Assembly (NCBI RefSeq): GCF_030052815.1
Contig: NC_079507.1
Span: 67,349,144-67,413,143, forward strand
Source: Hevea brasiliensis
Lineage: Eukaryota > Streptophyta > Magnoliopsida > Malpighiales > Euphorbiaceae
Direction of reading: 5' to 3'
DNA: 64,000 bases
Shown: positions 35,001-45,096 of the stretch, one piece after another
Layout: every line of letters begins with the position of its first letter
How positions within the stretch are numbered: position 1 is the stretch's first letter
The notes under the pieces: generated by a model
What the model saw: only the letters and a program-made list of their open reading frames with translations
Told to the model about the DNA's origin: nothing
Database searches by the model: none
Made by a program: the position numbers and the translations under genes

Positions 35001-38000
35001 TTGGTAGCAATAAATATGCTGATTATATCACCACGGTCGAATAAAATACTGTTGTCCATGATGTAAAAGCTTGGTTGCCTGAGCTTGATGATGACAATCA
35101 ACTACCATTATGCTGTGGGCTTTTACACCATAGTATTTTGTAGTGTTAAAACTTGTAAATTTCTTATTGGGTGCTTGCCATATCTGATGTATGATTATAT
35201 TAAATTTTAACATTATATATCTTATGATGAGAGACATTTAAATCCTTGTTTGCCACTAGACCTGGAAAATTTTATGATGATCTTCATGGTTGATTACCTC
35301 TGTGGATTTTATGTTGCATTATTAAAATTCCCAGTTTCCAGTTAGGACATACTGTTTGTTCATTCTGTTTCTAACCCGCATTAATTGTTTATTGCTCTTC
35401 TTGCAACTGGTTTGTGCCCTTTAGAAGCCAAGGCTGTTGAGGAAGGACAAACAATGACAAAGTTGTTACCTAATGGAGTATCTTGTGATCCAATGCTTGC
35501 ACTTGTTAAACCAGACAGTCAATGCTTTGGAAGGTCTGCTTCTGCAGGCAGCTCTTCTGCAAGTGCTGTTTGTTCAAGTATTTCAACTGCTTCCAATGCA
35601 TTGGTTGATGTGGCCGCAGAATCACGTTGTGGTTCATTGGCTTCTTCAGCTGATGCAGTCTCTCCACAAAGTTCAGAATCCACCAAAAGCTCTAAGGTAA
35701 CAAAAACGTTTGATTCCTTTTTACCTGACTGGATGTTTTATTTTACATACCATTCATTAGATTTTGATGCCTATCATTCAACAATAGCAAATGTTTCACT
35801 AGTCATTGTTTAGCAACCATCTATCATGCAATATTTTTGTTTAATTCTTTTGCATAATTATTGGGTGATATTGTAGTTTCTTAGGAACTTCACAATATCA
35901 TAGTATATTATCTGTGATCAAGACAGTGAATTTTTTTTTTTAAATTGATATTTATTTTTGTTCAGGAGTTCAAACTCAATCCAGGAGCAAAAATTTTCTG
36001 TCCATCCTTTGCGACTCCAACATCAGCCACTGCAGCAGCGCCAGCAGTTGCAAACATGGCTTACATGCCAAGCAACTCTCCCATGTTACCTATTGCTGCT
36101 GCTCAGCCAGAAGTTGGAATCAGCCCCTTTGTACCGCGGCCATCTCTCCAGGCTAAGTTTGCTCCATACACTAATTTGACAGCTGCAAATGGTGGCAGTG
36201 GTCATCAATTTTCACAGCCTGTATGTATAAGTGAACTTGTTTCTTACATGTTGAGTATTTTTCTGACATCAGTTCAGACTCTGCTTTTGGGACCTTTTTT
36301 AATCAGATCACTTCTCCAAATGCCAACTTTTTTCTCTTCTTTACCATTTAATTGTACTATATTTGTACCAGAGGATATCTCCGCCACCCCCCCACCTTCC
36401 AACTCTCTCTCCCTCTTGTTTTTCCTTTGTTTGGCCTCTGTGGAAGATAGCTCTAGAACATAGGACTGTGCCAACTTAGCCAGATATACACCATGAATCA
36501 AAAGAAGACTACCATTATTAAAATTAAGAACTTTCTTACTAGGAATTTGTCAAACCTGTTGGTAAGCTTACCAGATTAGCAGTCATTGCGCCAAAAAAAA
36601 AAAAAAAAAAAAAAAAAAAAGATAAGCACTTGAGGAAATTTCATTAGTTTAGAAAATTGACCTTTTTCTCCTTCTGACTGCTTCACCTAGGTAGTAGCAA
36701 GACAGTTTTCTTTTCTTACATCGGTAGATAGTAGTACCATATATTATAACCTAATATCATGACAGGTGTTGAAGGGATAGGCAGAGTTATGATATTCCGT
36801 TTATGAAATATTTTCATGCTAGTTGTCATTCTCATGAAGTTTCCTTTTTGGCTTCAGATTATGGGGAACAGGACACAGCCACTTAGATATGCTGGTCAAT
36901 ATCATGCTGTTCAGGCTACGCCAACATATGTGCCTCCAAATTCTCAAGCAGTAAGTAAAAGGAAGATTTCCAATGATGTTCTTTTTGCAGTTAATTCCCA
37001 TTTTCTAATATTGATGTCAGGAGATATTAGTCTTTATTTGCTGATAAATTGGTGACATATGTTTGCTTTCTGTTTTCCCTAGGTTATGGTTGGACGACTT
37101 GGGCAGCTGGTCTATGTGCAGCCAGTTTCTCATGTAAGATATAACATCCAAAACAGAATACGATTAGAGCACTATGATGTTTGGTTGTTTCATTAATTTA
37201 ATCTAAGAATAGTGTGCTCCTTCAAGTGTCATGGCTCATGTTTGGTTGTTTTATGGCCATACCAGGAAGCAGTGTAGACTATATTTCACGGATCAAACTA
37301 TTCACAAAAGTAGAAGAGGAAATAGTGCCTAGCACAACTGTAGAGTCTTATTTCTTGTGCGCTTTGATTTTGATGCATTCTACTTGAGTTTTTCTGTTCT
37401 GATCTGCTAAAAATGTTGGGTCTCTTTCAGTGGTTTCTGGCTGACAAGAGGGACCTTTTAAAGTCATGGACATGCTCCCATTAATTAAATATGGAAACAT
37501 ATTAACTGCATTATTGCGGTGCCAATTATTGTCGTGTGCATCATTAATGCAAAATATAATTTTGAAGAAATAGTTAAACTATCCTGTCAGCTAATGAACT
37601 TGGTATGTGATGCATTCTAATGTGTGTATGTTGAAGGAAAATCAATTTCAACTTCATTTTAGATTTCTCATACTTGAGTTCCTGTCTTTTATTTTTATTT
37701 CTAGAAGCATTTCTAATATATTTAAGCTGTTTTACTTTTATTTTATTCTGTTTCTCATCCCAGGGATCTTATCCCAAAATATTTCTATTCTCTTATTGTT
37801 TGTTTGTCTTTTGTTTCATATGGAAGGATTTGGTTCAGAATGCAGCAACTATCTCGCCTGTATCTGCATGTCCTCTTTTGACATCACAACAGGTCCCATA
37901 TCCTAAGCACCAAGGTACAAATGGGTTTTAATGTTCTCTATTGAACATTTTATGTGTTGTAGAAGATAGTGGATTTCCATAGATCAACTGTAATCCCAAA

Positions 38001-39114
38001 AGTGACCCTATCAAAAAGGGAAAGTCATTTAGACTCTCTCTCTCAAATTTTACCTTCCCAAGTCAGGACTCTGGTTAGATATACATATCCTAGTTTGCGT
38101 AATTAGTGAAAACCCATTCAAGAGAGGAAAAAGATAATGACTGAAAGCTTTGATAAGTGACTATCATATCAAAAATCAAGAACTAGCAGCCAGAGCCAGC
38201 AGCTTTAGTGATTTTGTTGTGATCCATTATAGATGCGCAGCTAGTGAGAGCATACCATACTTTTAAGAGAAGTTAAAAGGGGGAAAAATGGTAATCCTAT
38301 GTAGAGTGAGAGGTGACATGCCAACAACATCTGGGTGAGGGTCAGGGAGACGGGTAGATTCTTATGACATCATTATAAAGTAGAGAAAGATTCATCTAAA
38401 AATTAGGGCTGAAATTACTATAGAACCATTAGATGATTAGTTTGGGTCTTATTTAGATTTATAAAATTTTTCAAGTGTTAGTTGAAAATGATGATTCTTT
38501 TTTTCTTTCTGAATTTAGTAATGATGTTGCGCTGAAGATTTGATCCACTGTACAAAAATTGCAACCTATTTCTCAACTTAGGGTAAAATGGCAAAATTAA
38601 AATGACTGGACAAAATTGCAAAAGCGCATGTGCTTGGATTTTTCTTGTCATTTGACCATTAAAGATAACCAACATACTTTCATACTGGGGTAAAATAATG
38701 GATATGAGAGCTGATGCTTATCAAATTTTCTTTCTCGTCTGCCAAGAATTTGAATGGCTTGTCCATGTATGAATTATTTCAAGCCGTAATGGTATATACC
38801 CATGCTTACACGGATACAGACTCGTGTGTGTTGTTTGGCATAACTTACTCTTATCTGCTGATGAAAGGCAAGTTCAACCTGCATTTCATTTACAAACTTC
38901 TTGTTGATTGTTTTCCATTGAATTGGTTCCTCGAATTGCAGGGAGTGCAGGAGGCCAGGCCTTACAATTGTGTGCACCCCCAGCTTTTGTAGCTGGTGGC
39001 CAGCAACCGTTTGCAATGCCAAGCCATATCCCTCTTTTGCAACCTCCTATCCCTGCTAACCGGCCCGTTCCAGTTCCAGGATCTAATGCTCTGTTCGGTA
39101 CCAAGTTTCCATGA
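32086..39114 (+). CDS. Ataxin-2-type SM domain protein with PAM2 motif (PABP-interacting, At5g54920-like)
   Basis: Thirteen exons (32086-32248, 32617-32738, 32828-32976, 33427-33577, 34024-34058, 34512-34587, 34692-34722, 35425-35696, 35966-36220, 36858-36950, 37083-37133, 37827-37914, 38942-39114) join in frame to 552 aa. Residues ~16-95 are an ataxin-2-type SM domain (IGLPVDVHVRDGSVYSGTFH, ETLVILSDDLVQVVAKG). A PAM2 motif, EFKLNPGAKIFCPSF (334-348), should bind the MLLE domain of poly(A)-binding protein. The rest is Ser/Ala/Pro/Gln-rich and disordered. The family links poly(A)-binding protein to mRNA translation and stability in the cytoplasm. Intron 4 contains a G-rich tract and intron 5 a retroposed insert. 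The last exon lies in the left end of a tandem triplication; only this copy keeps its splice acceptor. Confidence 0.9.
33910..33976 (+). repeat. T run followed by G-quadruplex-capable tract (intron 4)
   Basis: A T16 run is followed by about 45 nt made almost only of G and T with six or more G runs of at least three, several of 4-7. It is on the sense strand, so the pre-mRNA could fold a G-quadruplex about 50 nt before the acceptor of exon 5. Confidence 0.7.
34321..34484 (+). mobile_element. Short retroposed insert (124 bp) with perfect 20-bp target duplication
   Basis: TTGAATTCTTTCTAATTTCA occurs at 34321-34340 and again at 34465-34484, bracketing 34341-34464. The insert ends with a GC-rich tail (TTTATCCGGGCTTAGGACCGG ... 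CTTAGGCGGAG) unlike the surrounding intron. Long perfect duplications point to target-primed insertion of a SINE or a heavily 5'-truncated LINE end. I cannot name the family. Confidence 0.7.
36593..36620 (+). repeat. Long A homopolymer in intron 9
   Basis: About 27 uninterrupted A residues in the intron after exon 9 of the PAM2 gene. Could be the tail of an old retroposon, but no body is recognisable upstream. Confidence 0.75.
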
Positions 39115-41920
39115 ATATATTCCATTGCTATTATGACTTCATGATACTTATTCATGAATGATAAAATTTTGGTCCATAGTTTTTTGAAGAGCATTTAGTA
39201 TAGAGGTGCTTAATTTTTGTCCCTCATATACAGGTTAAGCTCATTCTATGCGAAATTGCCAATGTCAGACCTATGGAGTGTTTTTTCTTTTTCTTTTTCT
39301 TTTTTCTTTTGTTTTGGGGGGGGGCGGCTTGTACGCCGTATGGGGTGACGGAATGGTGGAAGGTAACATAGACAATAAATTGAAACAGACAGACAACAGC
39401 CACAATGTTTTGATAGAGGTTATTGGGATACTGTTCCTCTTGCCATCACTAATAAAGCCTACTTCACCTCTTTTTATCTTGGGGTTTGTAACTGTCTAGC
39501 ATCCACACGTTTCAAAAAAAAACATTCTCTGTGAAAATCCTACAAAATTCATTCATGCTCGTTCTGTGGTAACGAGTTTCTAAATGACTCTGGCCTATTG
39601 GTACCTTCAGCTGGTAGGGTCTAAAATATTTGCCATTTCCCTTGAAAGAAAGGTACTAGAGAAAAGTGAAGGAGAATTAAATAGCAACAGCTTTTCAAAT
39701 GGTTGTTCGGAAATCAATTTTCTGTGCATATGCACTTATTAAGATTTATTTAATACAATGCAAAAAATAACAATTTTATTAATAATTTGTATGAATAATT
39801 ATGTGAAATTGGTGCAAAAAGGTTATTTAATCATTTTATTAATTATTGTACAAAACGTAAATGTGTCGTAAAAATTATACGACCATGAACTAAGGGAATT
39901 TCGTTTAAGAGAGTTGGAAAGAACGTACGCTCGCCCGAAGCTGCAAAACAATTTTAACATTGGACCTCTTGAACCTGCAATCGAAGAAAATATAATGACG
40001 TTTTCCAAGGAATTAATAGGCCAAAAAAGTCCCAACGCAACAGTGAATGCTAGATGCCAGCCCCAGGTTACGATTATCCAAGCTTCAAGTCTACAGGATC
40101 CGGGTTCATTAGCAAGTTCAAAGTCACCTGCCACATCTGCCGAAAACTTCCGATTCAAATCTTCACAAATGCTGTATTCCATTTTACCCTGCTAAATTCA
40201 TTTTTCAGATGACCTATAATTTGAAAATGAATGGCCAAACACTTTTTCTTCTATCCTTCTTTTTTTTAAAGATTGGCAAATGAATCTAAACATTGGATCA
40301 CAAAACCTGAGGCACATCCTCGGATAACATGAACAGTAAAAAAGGGGTTGTCGTGTCTAAATATTTAACAGGCTAACCTTCGAACTGTCGCATTAACTTA
40401 CAATTACTAGATGATAAACAAGCGGCCAGTGCAGCTGCTTTTTTTTTTTTTTTTTTAAATCTGTGGAATGAAAAGCATCAAAAGGCTCAAACATAGATTT
40501 TCTTTGGCCTTCACCAATTCTAAGATAACAAGCCTTCTACATAATTGTCCAATTACCGCAAATTCTTCTCGAACATGTTAGGTAGTAAGTAGCAGGCTTA
40601 ATATCGCCCCTCCCCGTTTGATGCTTGTGGACATTTCTTTGAATGATCACCGTCTTCATCTCAATGCTAGATTTCTGAGCTTCTCAGTTCATCCAGTTTC
40701 AGTCTGGCATCTGTAGTTTCATCTTGCACCTGAGTTGCCTGGTTCTCTGTCATGTTTTCCTGCAAAACCTTCATAAATGCTGAATATAAATTTATAAGCC
40801 ATTGATCTTTACATAATAACTGATTTAACGTTAATTGTATTCTAAAGGAACACTTATTAGCTGTCATATTACCTGCAATAACTCAGTCATCTTGGCAGTT
40901 CTATAATTAACCAAAGGTCTTGACACGACTGCAGGGTGATTATGCAGGGCAGGCTGCACTGATTGCAAGGGCTCAACAGAAAGCGGCTGATCTGTGTCAC
41001 TGATATCATCCTCTGCAGCAAGGCCAGAATCTTTAGCAGGCAAATTAACAGCTGAACCATTATCAGTCTTTGTTGACTGTGAAGGGACTTGAGTTCTTTT
41101 AATGACTTCTGTTAACAGTTTCTCAAAGGGCATACCAGGCAATTTCATTGATTTGGCTTCAGCATCTTGCTGTGCTGCTGCTAAATTTTGATTAACACTG
41201 GCTTCCTTTTGTATGCTTGAAGACATTAACTGGTGGTCATTTTGAGATTGAAAGTGAAGCAACTGGGTTTCAACTGCCAGCACTTGGTTTGTGGGTGTTG
41301 ATCCATTTGATGGATGAGCAGCATCTAGCACCCGTTTTCCCTTGAAGGCCACTGCATCAGTAGGTTGGGTTGCGGCTGAAGATGGTCCACTGGCATTCCC
41401 ATTTGATAAATCAACAGGTTGGAGTAAAACAGGCACCACATTGCCTCTTGAGATCACAGGAGTTTGATTTGCCATTGAAGGCACCTGTTTGCCTTCGGAG
41501 GTTATCGGATTAGCCGCTCGAGCTGTATGAACAATTCCATTTCTATCTCTTGGGATGGGAATCTCATTTCTTCTGATCATTTGGACGCCTGGGGCAACAT
41601 CATTGTCAGTGGAAACAGGAACATAACGTCCAGACTTAAAAACAACACCCCTCAAAGTGGTTTCTGAGTTGCCAACCCTAACAGTGAGTAAATATCCAGC
41701 ATCAAATGCTGCCTCAATGACACCATGAACTACCTGACCCACCATGACATCAGTTGCATCATTAGCTGAATCTACTTGATGGGGCTGACCTCCATTGACC
41801 CCTACAAATCCAGGCGGAACATGAGAGCTCTCCCCATGATTTGGATTTGGATTCATTGAAGCATGAACATCACTTCCATGACCAAGATTTGGTCTTGGAT
41901 GCTTACGTGGACGACCACGC
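38968..41920 (+). repeat. Tandem triplication, unit 1 (2953 bp)
   Basis: Runs from base 27 of the PAM2 gene's last exon, through its 3' UTR and the spacer, to within the first coding exon of a partial AT-hook gene copy (-). It ends at the junction ...CCACGCTTG|TGTGCACCC. Nearly identical to units 2 and 3. It carries its own differences in the spacer, for example TCTGCCGAAAAC where units 2 and 3 have TCTGCCTAAAAC. Confidence 0.95.
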
Positions 41921-42147
41921 TTGTGTGCACCCCCAGCTTTTGTAGCTGGTGGCCAGCAACCGTTTGCAATGCCAAGCCATATCCCTCTTTTGCAACCTCC
42001 TATCCCTGCTAACCGGCCCGTTCCAGTTCCAGGATCTAATGCTCTGTTCGGTACCAAGTTTCCATGAATATATTCCATTGCTATTATGACTTCATGATAC
42101 TTATTCATGAATGATAAAATTTTGGTCCATAGTTTTTTGAAGAGCAT
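40667..42147 (-). pseudogene. Chimeric AT-hook gene copy 1: antisense-derived N-terminus fused to AT-hook protein
   Basis: Exons 42147-40873 and 40759-40667 would splice to a 455-aa frame with no stop. The first ~75 residues (MLFKKLWTKILSFMNKYHEV ...GGAH) are translated from the strand opposite to the PAM2 gene's last exon and 3' UTR in unit 2. They run straight into KRGRPRKHPRP, the AT-hook. The first 19-20 native residues, native leader and promoter are lost. It differs from the intact copy by R/S, G/D, V/M and R/I substitutions and ends SSEI instead of SSET. Whether it is transcribed is unknown. Classed as pseudogene because it lacks the native 5' end, but the frame is fully open. Confidence 0.75.
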
Positions 42148-44869
42148 TTAGTATAGAGGTGCTTAATTTTTGTCCCTCATATACAGGTTAAGCTCATTCT
42201 ATGCGGAATTGCCAATGTCAGACCTATGGAGTGTTTTTTCTTTTTCTTTTTCTTTTTTCTTTTGTTTTGGGGGGGGGCGGCTTGTACGCCGTATGGGGTG
42301 ACGGAATGGTGGAAGGTAACATAGACAATAAATTGAAACAGACAGACAACAGCCACAATGTTTTGATAGAGGTTATTGGGATACTGTTCCTCTTGCCATC
42401 ACTAATAAAGCCTACTTCACCTCTTTTTATCTTGGGGTTTGTAACTGTCTAGCATCCACACGTTTCAAAAAAAAACATTCTCTGTGAAAATCCTACAAAA
42501 TTCATTCATGCTCGTTCTGTGGTAACGAGTTTCTAAATGACTCTGGCCTATTGGTACCTTCAGCTGGTAGGGTCTAAAATATTTGCCATTTCCCTTGAAA
42601 GAAGGGTACTAGAGAAAAGTGAAGGAGAATTAAATAGCAACAGCTTTTCAAATGGTTGTTCGGAAATCAATTTTCTGTGCATATGCACTTATTAAGATTT
42701 ATTTAATACAATGCAAAAAATAACAATTTTATTAATAATTTGTATGAATAATTATGTGAAATTGGTGCAAAAAGGTTATTTAATCATTTTATTAATTATT
42801 GTACAAAACGTAAATGTGTCGTAAAAATGATACGACCATGAAACTAAGGGAATTTCGTTTAAGAGAGTTGGAAAGAACGTACGCTCGCCCGAAGCTGCAA
42901 AACAATTTTAACATTGGACCTCTTGAACCTGCAATCGAAGAAAATATAATGACGTTTTCCAAGGAATTAATAGGCCAAACAAGTCCCAACGCAACAGTGA
43001 ATGCTAAATGCCAGCCCCAGGTTACGATTATCCAAGCTTCAAGTCTGCAGGATCCGGGTTCATTAGCAAGTTCAAAGTCACCTGCCACATCTGCCTAAAA
43101 CTTCCGATTCAAATCTTCACAAATGCTGTATTCCATTTTACCCTGCTAAATTCATTTTTCAGATGACCCATAATTTGAAAATGAATGGCCAAACACTTTT
43201 TCTTCTATCCTTTTTTAAAGATTGTCAAATGAATCTAAACATTGGATCACAAAACCTGAGGCACATCCTCGGATAACATGAACAGTAAAAAAGGGGTTGT
43301 CGTGTCTAAATATTTAACAGGCTAACCTTCGAACTGTCGCATTAACTTACAATTACTAGATGATAAACAAGCAGCCAGTGCAGCTGCTTTTTTTTTTTTT
43401 TTGTTAAATCTGTGGAATGAAAAGCATCAAAAGGCTCAAACATAGATTTTCTTTGGCCTTCACCTATTCTAAGATAACAAGCCTTCTACATAATTGTCCA
43501 ATTACCGCAAATTCTTCTCGAACATGTTAGGTAGTAAGTAGCAGGCTTAACATCGCCCCTCCCCGTTTGATGCTTGTGGACATTTCTTTGAATGATCACT
43601 GTCTTCATCTCAATGCTAGGTTTCTGAGCTTCTCAGTTCATCCAGTTTCAGTCTGGCATCTGTAGTTTCATCTTGCACCTGAGTTGCCTGGTTCTCTGTC
43701 ATGTTTTCCTGCAAAACCTTCATAAATGCTGAATATAAATTTATAAGCCATTGATCTTTACATAATAACTGATTTAACGTTAATTGTATTCTAAAGGAAC
43801 ACTTATTAGCTGTCATATTACCTGCAATAACTCAGTCATCTTGGCAGTTCTATAATTAACCAAAGGTCTTGACACGACTGCAGGGTGATTATGCAGGGCA
43901 GGCTGCACTGATTGCAAGGGCTCAACAGAAAGCGGCTGATCTGTGTCACTGATATCATCCTCTGCAGCAAGGCCAGAATCTTTAGCAGGCAAATTAACAG
44001 CTGAACCATTATCAGTCTTTGTTGACTGTGAAGGGACTTGAGTTCTTTTAATGACTTCTGTTAACAGTTTCTCAAAGGGCATACCAGGCAATTTCATTGA
44101 TTTGGCTTCAGCATCTTGCTGTGCTGCTGCTAAATTTTGATTAACACTGGCTTCCTTTTGTATGCTTGAAGACATTAACTGGTGGTCATTTTGAGATTGA
44201 AAGTGAAGCAACTGGGTTTCAACTGCCAGCACTTGGTTTGTGGGTGTTGATCCATTTGATGGATGAGCAGCATCTAGCACCCGTTTTCCCTTGAAGGCCA
44301 CTGCATCAGTAGGTTGGGTTGCGGCTGAAGATGGTCCACTGGCATTCCCATTTGATAAATCAACAGGTTGGAGTAAAACAGGCACCACATTGCCTCTTGA
44401 GATCACAGGAGTTTGATTTGCCATTGAAGGCACCTGTTTGCCTTCGGAGGTTATCGGATTAGCCGCTCGAGCTGTATGAACAATTCCATTTCTATCTCTT
44501 GGGATGGGAATCTCATTTCTTCTGATCATTTGGACGCCTGGGGCAACATCATTGTCAGTGGAAACAGGAACATAACGTCCAGACTTAAAAACAACACCCC
44601 TCAAAGTGGTTTCTGAGTTGCCAACCCTAACAGTGAGTAAATATCCAGCATCAAATGCTGCCTCAATGACACCATGAACTACCTGACCCACCATGACATC
44701 AGTTGCATCATTAGCTGAATCTACTTGATGGGGCTGACCTCCATTGACCCCTACAAATCCAGGCGGAACATGAGAGCTCTCCCCATGATTTGGATTTGGA
44801 TTCATTGAAGCATGAACATCACTTCCATGACCAAGATTTGGTCTTGGATGCTTACGTGGACGACCACGC
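41921..44869 (+). repeat. Tandem triplication, unit 2 (2949 bp), recombinant
   Basis: Direct copy of unit 1 with the same borders. Its spacer portion shares the variants of unit 3, while its AT-hook first-exon portion shares those of unit 1. The switch lies between about 43620 and 44043. Its copy of the PAM2 last exon (41921-42067) lacks the splice acceptor. Confidence 0.95.
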
Positions 44870-45096
44870 TTGTGTGCACCCCCAGCTTTTGTAGCTGGTG
44901 GCCAGCAACCGTTTGCAATGCCAAGCCATATCCCTCTTTTGCAACCTCCTATCCCTGCTAACCGGCCCGTTCCAGTTCCAGGATCTAATGCTCTGTTCGG
45001 TACCAAGTTTCCATGAATATATTCCATTGCTATTATGACTTCATGATACTTATTCATGAATGATAAAATTTTGGTCCATAGTTTTTTGAAGAGCAT
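43616..45096 (-). pseudogene. Chimeric AT-hook gene copy 2
   Basis: Same structure as copy 1: exons 45096-43822 and 43708-43616, 455 aa. The N-terminal ~75 residues come from the antisense of the PAM2 last exon in unit 3, fused in frame at the identical junction to the AT-hook. The predicted first-exon product is identical to that of copy 1; the C-terminus is SSET as in the intact gene. No promoter of its own is evident. Confidence 0.75.

Noticed and set aside
39823..40182. Minus-strand 119-codon frame in the repeat-unit spacer
   Set aside because: It is the antisense of the plus-strand open segment, is broken differently between units, and shows no domain.
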